From NCBI RefSeq assembly GCF_014204415.1, contig NZ_JACHLE010000001.1, positions 1 through 64,000 on the forward strand: a stretch of 64,000 nt of DNA. The letters run 5' to 3'. Positions 16,401 through 23,086 of this stretch are shown one piece after another (within the stretch, counting starts at the first letter, position 1; every line of letters begins with the position of its first letter). Below the pieces are notes generated by a model. That model saw only the letters and a list, made by a program, of their open reading frames with translations, was not told the DNA's origin and ran no database searches. This stretch comes from Chryseobacterium defluvii. GTDB taxonomy: Bacteria > Bacteroidota > Bacteroidia > Flavobacteriales > Weeksellaceae. Position numbers and translations under genes: made by a program.

Positions 16401-17328
16401 TATCATTTCAAATCTGGCCTTTGCAGTTCCTAATACGGCGAATGCCTTAGCAAACATTAAGAAATATATTTTTGATGAAAAAACTAAGAAATGGGATCTT
16501 AAAGAGCTTGCAGATGCGCTTCGTGCCAATTGGGGAATGTCCGTAGTCCGTAATGAATATGAACAACAGGAAATTGATGATGAAAGTTTAAAGGACAAAT
16601 ATTACCAGATGAGGAGAACCTTTCTGGAAAGCGATATCAAGTTTGGAAATGATAATGAGTATGTTGATAAGATTGCAGCAGAATTAATGGATTATTGGTA
16701 TTGGGCATGTAAAGAATCGGAAGCTCTTGCCCGAAAGGCATTTTTAGCAAATGCGGGAGATGCCGAAGCAGATAAACTCAGAATGATGGCCAATTACCCG
16801 GCAGATTCCTTTAAGGCAACGATGAGAAATGATCTCAGCATTCATTTCACTTCGGGAGCCGGAACTTTCGGGCAATACTCATCCATGGGGAAAGGGGTTA
16901 ATGCTTCAGGTGACGGGCGGGCTGCCAATGATGCTTTGGTTCCTAACTGCTCACCTATGGCCGGTACCGCAATTAACGGGCTGACGGGGATTTTCAAAAC
17001 CCTGGAAAAGCTTCAACTGGAAAGATTCGGAGGTGCTGTGGTAACAGATATACGGGTAGATGGAATTAACCAGCCGGTATCCTATTTCAGAAACCTTATC
17101 GAAGAATGGACGAAGCATGGAGGGAATATGCTGACGGTAAGCGTTCTTTCAACAAATGATGTTCTGGAAATGATCAGGCTTACGGATAGAATAAAGAATG
17201 ACCCCGGTAACGCAGAAGAGCTTAGAAAATATGCAGACCGGTTCTGCAGGGTCGGAGGATGGAATTCCGGCTTTATTTGCCTGCCAAGACCTCAGCAGAG
17301 AGATCATTTATTAAGGGCAAGTTTTTAA
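13414..17328 (+). CDS. DyP-type heme peroxidase fused to a glycyl radical enzyme (PFL-like)
   Basis: 1304 residues in one uninterrupted frame. Residues ~1-460 are a dye-decolourising peroxidase: GFRDG with the distal Asp191, CPFHAHIRK with the proximal heme His317, and RRGFTY with Arg344/345. Residues ~490-1304 are a full-length glycyl radical enzyme: the PFL-type core (PAETLQEALQSVWFIHLAET), the cysteine loop AGCWEP (Cys879, Glu881; the Cys-x-Glu form known from choline lyase and glycerol dehydratase), DGRAANDALVPNCSPMAG, and the C-terminal radical loop RVGGW with Gly1282. No radical-SAM activase is visible in the window. A strong terminator follows. The fusion joins an O2-sensitive radical enzyme to a peroxide-using one. 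Substrate unknown. Confidence 0.9.
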   Translation: MSIHSGLKNSEPWFNSIQGNILKPHGRNYHATIILSFDPSEIEKLKHWISNLNITTFKEQLEGTRVFHTLSISKQISDTSDVFTSFYLSASGYGKLGFTEDDIPNDPAFMQGMKVSGKKLNDSSANDWDPAYQHTVDAVLMLAHDDKEILIGKRNKITEEIQSFVNILGSEFGSTVRDEDGFSREPFGFRDGISNPIFLEEDIQKFSSDPDKKFDMRATKEVVLTQDPNDRGSFGSYVVFRKLEQNVKAFHEAERKISESLGMSDPEKIGALIIGRLRNGNPIIDPDSSVADRDKIKSNNWDFSADSSGSKCPFHAHIRKANDRGESLRTGVGFGDERYKRIVRRGFTYVADEDRNFVNLQFAGKSVDYPENGTGTIFVAFQSSIADQFEKLMVTNINNVDYFKPHTGNDALLGSRNGAEADYKFSHDTKSVNVQLDSFITLKGGEYFFAPSVPFLKSLANSNNEASHRLGKPSSDRTASLRKKLVERSFSNRKNEWFTKEMLPNILSAKPQLARESVIVRQAFASEEMLKAMANSANSVHTHTYEILEEELIVGTMPMGSVGLGKTFPGYLTDDEARAASLSNRDEGSVFAHTVPNFKRILQRGLNHVIEFSEEKIASQSITNEQNDFYKAVVISCKAVIDYANSFADLAVEESQKTSNEKRKNELLQIASVCRKVPAYPAETLQEALQSVWFIHLAETAFCIFNSLGRLDQVLNEYLENDLQKGTITNDHALELVECFLIKCAQRLNLNPTTLKDQDFLTFGTGIGTRAIYLDQIASCNNFIQNIILAGVKPDGTDGTNEATLLFLKAHGNIGLATPTMNVRVGKNSPEKLLNAIDSTFRNAGNGHPILYNEDNVIAGLKDAGLPEAEARDFAVAGCWEPMLHGKNSFIFGMVNMLQVPECALNEGTFFSSDPQFLVGQKQSWKSPAPNDYRSFDDLMAEVKKHMRFFADKIALGTCSFFQFPSAVTPTPFMSVLLDGCLERGTDQSMGGADYNIISNLAFAVPNTANALANIKKYIFDEKTKKWDLKELADALRANWGMSVVRNEYEQQEIDDESLKDKYYQMRRTFLESDIKFGNDNEYVDKIAAELMDYWYWACKESEALARKAFLANAGDAEADKLRMMANYPADSFKATMRNDLSIHFTSGAGTFGQYSSMGKGVNASGDGRAANDALVPNCSPMAGTAINGLTGIFKTLEKLQLERFGGAVVTDIRVDGINQPVSYFRNLIEEWTKHGGNMLTVSVLSTNDVLEMIRLTDRIKNDPGNAEELRKYADRFCRVGGWNSGFICLPRPQQRDHLLRASF

Positions 17329-17342
17329 TAAAATAATATCAT

Positions 17343-17384
17343 AAAACGCCAGGATCCGGAATAAATTCCGGATCCTGGCGTTTT
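17343..17384 (+). terminator. Strong terminator of the DyP-GRE operon
   Basis: Perfect hairpin AAAACGCCAGGATCCGGAAT / ATTCCGGATCCTGGCGTTTT with a 2-nt loop at most, 15 bp after the fusion gene's stop, ending in a T run. It also faces the minus-strand tRNA operon. Confidence 0.9.
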
Positions 17385-17410
17385 ATTTAGTAGAGGAGTA
17401 TACAAATAAA

Positions 17411-17443
17411 AAAGAGTCACAGTTTCAAAAACTATGACTCTTT
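17411..17443 (-). terminator. Terminator of the right tRNA operon
   Basis: Minus-strand hairpin AAAGAGTCATAGTTT / AAACTGTGACTCTTT followed by a T run, 11 bp past tRNA-Arg. It resembles the left copy (4353-4392) in position and in the GAGT(T/C)A core, but the stem has diverged. Confidence 0.8.
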
Positions 17444-17453
17444 ACTCATCAAG

Positions 17454-17527
17454 TGAGCGCGAAAGGATTCGAACCTTTGACCGTCTGCTTAGAAGGCAGA
17501 TGCTCTATCCAGCTGAGCTACGCACCC
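17454..17527 (-). tRNA. tRNA-Arg (anticodon TCT), right copy
   Basis: Same 74-nt cloverleaf as at 4399-4472, with no difference that I could see; anticodon loop CTTCTAA. Third gene of a Ser-Pro-Arg transcript. Confidence 0.97.
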
Positions 17528-17567
17528 TTAGATTGATTCTCGCTTAGTAAAATAAGCTGCGTTAAAG

Positions 17568-17642
17568 TCGGGGCGGCAGGATTCGAACCTGCGACCTCCT
17601 GGTCCCAAACCAGGCGCGATGACCGGACTACGCTACGCCCCG
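17568..17642 (-). tRNA. tRNA-Pro (anticodon TGG), right copy
   Basis: Same 75-nt cloverleaf as at 4513-4587. The 40-bp spacer to tRNA-Arg is also conserved with four or five base changes, so the duplicated unit is about 190 bp. Confidence 0.97.
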
Positions 17643-17659
17643 AAATATATTGTATGAAG

Positions 17660-17744
17660 CGGAGGGTAAGGGATTCGAACCCTTGCGACACTTTCGCGTC
17701 GACAGTTTAGCAAACTGCTCCGTTAACCACTCCGGCAACCCTCC
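17660..17744 (-). tRNA. tRNA-Ser (anticodon GCT)
   Basis: Minus strand: acceptor GGAGGGT/ACCCTCC with discriminator G, anticodon stem-loop GCAGT-TTGCTAA-ACTGT (anticodon GCT), a long variable arm (CGACGCGAAAGTGTCG) typical of class II tRNA-Ser, and GGTTCGAATCC. 85 nt. First gene of the right tRNA operon; absent from the left copy. Confidence 0.97.
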
Positions 17745-17789
17745 TTTTATCCTTGTTTTTTAATGATCGTTACTCCGATATTGCGAGTG

Positions 17790-17797
17790 CAAATATA
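17790..17797 (-). promoter_or_regulatory. -7 box of the right tRNA operon
   Basis: Minus strand TATATTTG, matching TAnnTTTG, 46 bp before tRNA-Ser. The flanking bases match the left tRNA promoter at 4631. Confidence 0.6.
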
Positions 17798-17880
17798 GAG
17801 CAGATTTCTTTATTTACCAAATATTTTACAAGAAATTTTTTGTGTATTTTTGAGGGAATAAACATTAAAAAATAGACTGC

Positions 17881-18909
17881 ATGCGTAAGATATTATATTT
17901 CATTGGATTAGGAACTCTCATTTTTTCATGTACCCCGCAAAAAAACGTTAAGAAAAGCAATTATAGCCCTAAAACAACCTCTATACAGCCTAAAACTGTT
18001 GCCAAAACACCACAGGCTCAGGAAAAGCCGAAACCACAGATCACCAACGACAGAGGAGTGGAATTTTTTACAACCAATATCGCAGATCCTGCAAAAAATG
18101 ATAATACCGTTAGCTATGGTTCCATTGTTTCAGCAAAACCGGCAGGATATAAAGTGGTAAAAACTTATTTCCCGGCATTAGCACAGAATTTCAGGCAAAA
18201 ATATCTGATATTGCATTATACGGCTTTGCCGGACGATAAATCCATTACTGTTCTTACACAGCAGGCCGTAAGTGCACACTATCTTGTAAATAATACGGGA
18301 GATAATGAAATTTATCAGTTAGTGGATGAAAACAAGCGTTCCTACCATGCCGGAGTAAGTTCATGGAGGAGCGATAAAAACCTTAATGACACTTCCATAG
18401 GAATAGAGATTGTGAATGCAGGATATACTCCGGACAGTGCCGGAAAAAAGATCTTTGTAACGTTCAGTTACGAGCAGATGAAAAAAGTGGCTGCTTTGGC
18501 AAAAGATATAATTAACAGATATCAGATCCCTGCAACAAATGTATTGGCGCATTCGGATATTGCTCCCACCAGAAAGCAGGATCCCGGGCCATTGTTTCCG
18601 TGGAAAAAATTATATGACGAATACCAGATAGGAATGTGGTATGATGAAGCTGCAAAACAGAGCTACTATGATCTGGCAATGGCTGACTTTGCCACAAAAT
18701 ACAATGAAGCGTCATTTATTTTCAATATTCAGACCCAGCTGCAGAAATTCGGATATGGATTGGATCTGAGCGGGAAGTGGGATGATGCCACTAAAAAGAC
18801 CATAGAAGCATTTCAGTATCATTTCCGCCCACAGAACTATGACGGAATTATGGATGCGGAAACATGGGCGATACTACAGGCCCTGAATCAGAAATATCCG
18901 GCAAAATAA
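17881..18909 (+). CDS. N-acetylmuramoyl-L-alanine amidase lipoprotein with peptidoglycan-binding domain
   Basis: The N-terminus MRKILYFIGLGTLIFSC gives a lipoprotein signal with Cys17. A low-complexity Lys/Pro/Thr linker follows, then an Amidase_2 (zinc T7-lysozyme-like) domain: LILHYTA with the first zinc His, SAHYLVN, YHAGVSSW, SIGIEIVNAG and LAHSDIAPTRKQDPGPLF with the last His and catalytic region. A C-terminal PG-binding-like domain (TQLQKFGYGLDLSGKWDDAT) completes it. It cleaves the lactyl-Ala bond in cell wall at the outer membrane or periplasm. The gene stands alone, with a terminator behind it. 342 residues fits AmiD-like amidases. Confidence 0.92.
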   Translation: MRKILYFIGLGTLIFSCTPQKNVKKSNYSPKTTSIQPKTVAKTPQAQEKPKPQITNDRGVEFFTTNIADPAKNDNTVSYGSIVSAKPAGYKVVKTYFPALAQNFRQKYLILHYTALPDDKSITVLTQQAVSAHYLVNNTGDNEIYQLVDENKRSYHAGVSSWRSDKNLNDTSIGIEIVNAGYTPDSAGKKIFVTFSYEQMKKVAALAKDIINRYQIPATNVLAHSDIAPTRKQDPGPLFPWKKLYDEYQIGMWYDEAAKQSYYDLAMADFATKYNEASFIFNIQTQLQKFGYGLDLSGKWDDATKKTIEAFQYHFRPQNYDGIMDAETWAILQALNQKYPAK

Positions 18910-18913
18910 TTTT

Positions 18914-18941
18914 AAAACGCATCGGCTAAAGATGCGTTTTT
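18914..18941 (+). terminator. Terminator after the amidase gene
   Basis: Hairpin AAAACGCATC-GGCTAAA-GATGCGTTTT with a T run, immediately after the amidase stop and before aspA. Confidence 0.8.
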
Positions 18942-18978
18942 GCTATATTTAAACCCTGTAAAATTAATAATACTTTTA

Positions 18979-20379
18979 ATGGAAAATTTCAGAAAAGAAA
19001 GTGATTTATTAGGAGAGCTTAATGTGCCGGTAAATGCTTATTATGGAGTGCAGACGCAGAGGGCGATCAATAATTTTAAAATTTCAGGCCAGCTTCTGTC
19101 TTCATATCCGGAATTCATCAAAGGATTGGCTTTCGTAAAAAAAGCAGCAGCCAAAACCAATTATGAGCTGGGTTTATTAGATGAGAATTTATATTTCAGA
19201 ATAGCTGAAACATGTGATGAGCTTATTGAAGGTAAACTTCATGACCAGTTTCCGGTGGATATGATCCAGGGAGGCGCCGGAACTTCCATCAATATGAATG
19301 CCAATGAAGTAATTGCCAACAGAGTGCTGGAAAAACTGGGGAAAAATAAAGGAGAATATGAATTCTGTTCGCCAAACGACCATATCAATCTTTCACAATC
19401 GACCAACGATGCATACCCTACTGCAATTAAGATGGGATTGTTACAGATGAATGTGAATTTGGTAGAAAAGCTTCAAAAAATAGTGGAGGCTTTTCGTGCA
19501 AAAGGAAAAGAATTTCAGGATGTAATAAAAATGGGGAGGACACAGCTTCAGGATGCCGTTCCCATGACATTGGGGCAGGAGTTTGAAGCATTTGCTGCCA
19601 ATCTGGAAGAAGATATTTCCAAGTTGAACAACAATGCCAATCTTTTTGTAGAAGTCAATATGGGTGCTACGGCAATCGGGACAGGATTGAATGCCCCGGT
19701 AGGTTATGCTGTACTTTGTGCCAAAAACTTAGCCCAGATCACCGGTTATCCGGTCATTTCAGCTCCGGATTTGGTAGAAGCAACTCCGGACACAGGTTCT
19801 TATGTGATCTACTCATCAGCGATGAAGCGCCTTGCCGTGAAACTTTCGAAAATATGTAATGATCTTCGGCTACTTTCATCAGGGCCAAGGGCAGGGCTTT
19901 TTGAGATCAATCTGCCCCCTATGCAGCCCGGGTCATCCATCATGCCCGGAAAAGTAAATCCGGTGATCCCGGAAGTGGTCAATCAGGTGTGCTTTAAAGT
20001 GATCGGGAATGATCTTACCGTCACTTTTGCTGCCGAAGCAGGACAATTGCAGCTTAATGTAATGGAACCTGTACTTTCCCATGCCATTATGGAGAGTATC
20101 AACTTCCTTTGCAATGCATTGGATACCCTTCGTGAAAAATGCGTGACAGGAATCACGGCTAATAAGGAAATCTGCCTGAATATGGTGAAGCACAGCATTG
20201 GGATCGTTACCGCACTCAATCCTTACATCGGGTACAAACAGTCTACACAAATTGCAAAAGAAGCTCTGCAAACAGGAAAAAGCGTCTATAACCTTGTATT
20301 GGAAAAAGGGATACTTTCCCAGGAAAAACTGGATGAGATCCTTGACCCTAAAAATATGCTGAAACCTCATAATAAGTAG
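18979..20379 (+). CDS. aspA: Aspartate ammonia-lyase
   Basis: Catalyses L-aspartate to fumarate and ammonia. Fumarase/aspartase superfamily motifs are all present: the N-terminal RKESDLLGELNVP and YYGVQTQRAINNF, GGAGTSINMNANEV, SQSTNDAYPTA, MGRTQLQDAVPMTLGQEF and the signature GSSIMPGKVNP with the catalytic serine loop. The RxESD...YYGVQ start and GTSxNMN favour aspartase over class II fumarase, whose N-terminus differs slightly. ATG at 18979 is chosen because an upstream in-frame TTG (18940) lies inside the terminator stem. 466 residues is the family size. It is monocistronic, cytoplasmic and links amino acid use to the citric acid cycle. Confidence 0.93.
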   Translation: MENFRKESDLLGELNVPVNAYYGVQTQRAINNFKISGQLLSSYPEFIKGLAFVKKAAAKTNYELGLLDENLYFRIAETCDELIEGKLHDQFPVDMIQGGAGTSINMNANEVIANRVLEKLGKNKGEYEFCSPNDHINLSQSTNDAYPTAIKMGLLQMNVNLVEKLQKIVEAFRAKGKEFQDVIKMGRTQLQDAVPMTLGQEFEAFAANLEEDISKLNNNANLFVEVNMGATAIGTGLNAPVGYAVLCAKNLAQITGYPVISAPDLVEATPDTGSYVIYSSAMKRLAVKLSKICNDLRLLSSGPRAGLFEINLPPMQPGSSIMPGKVNPVIPEVVNQVCFKVIGNDLTVTFAAEAGQLQLNVMEPVLSHAIMESINFLCNALDTLREKCVTGITANKEICLNMVKHSIGIVTALNPYIGYKQSTQIAKEALQTGKSVYNLVLEKGILSQEKLDEILDPKNMLKPHNK

Positions 20380-20724
20380 TTTTGTGAACAAAAAAATGTC
20401 AGTGTATTGTTAGAATAGGACCAACGCCAGACCTGCTTAATCTTTTTACTTTATTACAGAGAAGTAATAAAAAAGAATTTCTTAAAAATATCCTCTATAT
20501 AGAAAATCCAAAAATCCTTCATTTTTATCCACTGATATTTTTTCACTTGCAAAAGAGAAGATAATATGATACTTTTGATGCCTGATAATTTGAAAAATTC
20601 AATTCTTAAAACGATTAAAATTTAAACTCATCAGGTTATCTGACTTTTACTTAATTTTTATTTTATTTCACTGATTTGTAATTTGTTGATGTGTAGATAA
20701 AGTAAAATAAAAAATAATTTAAAA
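20380..20724 (+). promoter_or_regulatory. Intergenic region with promoter of the polysaccharide genes
   Basis: 345 bp without a gene. A well-formed Bacteroidota promoter is present: TTG at 20547-20549, a 20-bp spacer, TACTTTTG at 20570-20577. Transcription from it would give a leader of about 140 nt before the methyltransferase ATG. I see no strong terminator after aspA. Confidence 0.55.
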
Positions 20725-21570
20725 ATGAAATTTGGTAAAATAAAATACGAATATCTGTCTGCTATTTTTTTTGTTTTATTACTTATAATAGGGAGTATAG
20801 TATATATATCACTCAAGAGAATCGAAGATTTGGATTTGAATTTTATGGTATTTATTATGCTTGTTACTATGGTTTTAGCTTTTTGGATATTTGCTTCTAC
20901 CATGAAGATATTGAGAGAAATCCAGATGAAAGGAAAACAATCAGATGCAATTTTTCATCAAATAGAATCCTCAATACAGTTGAATAATTTTGTAAAACCT
21001 ATCCTTCCTTTTCCCAATACTAGAAACTGGGTTTCTTCTCCGGATTTTTTGGCAGTTATTGTAAAGAATGTTCTTCTTAAAAGGCCTAAGGTAATTGTTG
21101 AGCTTGGTTCGGGAGTTTCATCCTTATACGGAGGTTATTTATTAAAACAGCATCATATAGAAGGCAAATTATATTCTGTTGATCACGAAATAGATTATAC
21201 AAAAAAAGCAATCAACCTCGTAAAAGATCATCAGTTGAATGATTTTGTAGAGGTTTTACATTGTCCTTTGGTCAGACAAAATATTAATGACCACAGCTGG
21301 ACATGGTATGATATTGATAATATAAAACTGAATGAAATTGATTTTTTGATTATTGACGGACCTCCGACAAATGAAGTTTATAATGCAAGATATCCTGCAA
21401 TTCCTATGTTTTATAAGTATTTGGATTCAGGAGCTATAATTTTGGTAGATGATTATGACAGGAAAGGTGAAACAGAAATGGTAAAAAAATGGTTAGCAGA
21501 ATATCCTGATCTGGTTTTTGTAGAAAAGCTTTATACAGAAAAAGGCACGGCAGTTTTAATGAAAAAATAA
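20725..21570 (+). CDS. Membrane-anchored class I SAM-dependent methyltransferase-like protein
   Basis: Two N-terminal membrane helices (YLSAIFFVLLLIIGSIVYI and FMVFIMLVTMVLAFWIF) precede a Rossmann-type domain: VIVELGSGVSSLYGGYLLK (SAM-binding motif I), LYSVDHEIDYTKKA (acidic motif II), FLIIDGPPTN and GAIILVDDYDR. These fit the Methyltransf_24 group often found among polysaccharide genes. The substrate is unknown. It lies 20 bp before a flippase gene and likely shares its transcript. Codon use and base composition look very AT-rich compared with the housekeeping genes, a common feature of surface polysaccharide loci. Confidence 0.8.
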   Translation: MKFGKIKYEYLSAIFFVLLLIIGSIVYISLKRIEDLDLNFMVFIMLVTMVLAFWIFASTMKILREIQMKGKQSDAIFHQIESSIQLNNFVKPILPFPNTRNWVSSPDFLAVIVKNVLLKRPKVIVELGSGVSSLYGGYLLKQHHIEGKLYSVDHEIDYTKKAINLVKDHQLNDFVEVLHCPLVRQNINDHSWTWYDIDNIKLNEIDFLIIDGPPTNEVYNARYPAIPMFYKYLDSGAIILVDDYDRKGETEMVKKWLAEYPDLVFVEKLYTEKGTAVLMKK

Positions 21571-21590
21571 TGTACTGATAAATTGTATAG

Positions 21591-23069
21591 ATGAGTGTTA
21601 TAGTAAGACAAAGTATAAAATACAGTATGGTAGGATATTTCAGTTTCCTGTTTGGTATTTTATCGACAATTTTTATTTACACAAGCAATTTTCAGTTTTA
21701 CGGAACATTAAGATATATACAACCTACTGCAGAGCTGATACTTCCTTTTGTTGTCTTTGGCATATCTTCCGCAAATATTAAATTTTATCATAAGCTTAAA
21801 TCAAAAGGCTTATCTAATGATTTTTTTAAATTTTCGCTTGTTTTTATATTGGCGAACTTTTTATTCATATTTTTTCTCTTTTTACTTTTGGGACAGTTAT
21901 TTCCCAACATCAGGGAAACCAAGATATGGGAATTTAAATATGAGATCTTTTTATCTGTAGGTTTTTTGTCTTTTTTTCAATTGTTTTCTCGTTATTTGTC
22001 TATTTATCAAAGAATTACCGTGGCGTCTATTTTTGATAACCTGTTTCCTAAAATAGCCGGACTGACAGCTTTTGTTTGTTTTGTTTATTTAGGATTGACA
22101 AAAGAGATTTCCTTATTTGTATTTGCCTCTTTTTTTGGATTATCTCTGGCAGGTATTTTTTTTTATTTTCTAAAATTTTCTAAAATTCCGAAGAAACTAA
22201 ATCTGATCTTTATAAAAGACACGAGTCTTAGGAAAGAAATTTTTACATATAGTTTCTTTGTTCTTTTGGGAGCTTTTGGAAGTATGCTTGCATTGCGGAT
22301 AGATAATTTTATGATCACAGAATTATTGGGGGAAAAGCCCAATGGGATTTACTCTACCATTATTTCAATTATAGGAGTTTTGAGTATTCCTATGGCAGGT
22401 GTTTTTTCAATTTTTACACCAATGATTGCTAAGCTTATAGATGAAGAAAATTTTTCAGATCTGAATAAGATTTTTCAAAAATCATCAATGTTTTTATTTT
22501 TAGTAGGATGCTTTCTGTTTGTGGGAATGCTTTCCGGATTAGAATATCTGTTTGAGATTATAAAAAACGGACACGAGCTAAAAGCAAATTATCAAGTATT
22601 TGTGATAGTGGGTGTGGCTACATTATTTGATATAGCGACAGGGTTTAATTCACAAATCATTGCAATGTCAAAATATTATAGGTTTAGTGTTTACACAATG
22701 CTGTTTTTGGCGATCATAACGGTTGTACTAAATATAATTTTTATAAAATATTTCCATTTAGAATTGTTAGGTATTGCATTGGCTACAGGCATCTCGCTGC
22801 TATCATACAATATAATAAAACTACTGTACATCTATTCAAAATTCAAAGTTCATCCTTTTTCTAAAAACTATGTCTGGATTATTTTGACCTCTGTAATAGC
22901 TTTTTTTATAAGTTACTATATTCCTGAATTTGAGAATAAATATATTAACCTGATCTATAAACCATCAGTTGTTTTAACAGTTTTCTTGATGTTTAATTTT
23001 TTATTTAATTTTTTCCCTATTAGTCAGTTAAGAAAAGGAAATCTGAAAACACTACTCATAGGAAAATAA
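21591..23069 (+). CDS. Polysaccharide flippase (Wzx/MATE-like), copy 1
   Basis: 492 residues with about 12-14 hydrophobic helices and few charged loops, the pattern of oligosaccharide flippases that move lipid-linked sugar units across the inner membrane. The N-terminus MSVIVRQSIKYSMVGYFSFL resembles that of the minus-strand flippase at 26382-27860, which has exactly the same length. Both share FYGTLRYI / FYGKLRYI, PFVV(F/M)GIS, DNLFPKIA and NLIYKP near the C-terminus. They are clear paralogs. It is expressed from the promoter at 20570 with the methyltransferase. Which polymer each copy serves cannot be read. Confidence 0.88.
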   Translation: MSVIVRQSIKYSMVGYFSFLFGILSTIFIYTSNFQFYGTLRYIQPTAELILPFVVFGISSANIKFYHKLKSKGLSNDFFKFSLVFILANFLFIFFLFLLLGQLFPNIRETKIWEFKYEIFLSVGFLSFFQLFSRYLSIYQRITVASIFDNLFPKIAGLTAFVCFVYLGLTKEISLFVFASFFGLSLAGIFFYFLKFSKIPKKLNLIFIKDTSLRKEIFTYSFFVLLGAFGSMLALRIDNFMITELLGEKPNGIYSTIISIIGVLSIPMAGVFSIFTPMIAKLIDEENFSDLNKIFQKSSMFLFLVGCFLFVGMLSGLEYLFEIIKNGHELKANYQVFVIVGVATLFDIATGFNSQIIAMSKYYRFSVYTMLFLAIITVVLNIIFIKYFHLELLGIALATGISLLSYNIIKLLYIYSKFKVHPFSKNYVWIILTSVIAFFISYYIPEFENKYINLIYKPSVVLTVFLMFNFLFNFFPISQLRKGNLKTLLIGK

Positions 23070-23086
23070 ATATTCTTTCTCTTTTT

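Noticed and set aside
17660..17744. tRNA-Ser as an attachment site
   Set aside because: No second copy of its 3' end and no integrase; the duplicated unit is Pro-Arg instead.
18940..18978. Longer N-terminus for aspartase
   Set aside because: Starts from a TTG inside the terminator stem and adds residues not found in the family.
19933..20391. 152-codon minus-strand frame over aspA
   Set aside because: Antisense to the GSSIMPGKVNP signature region.
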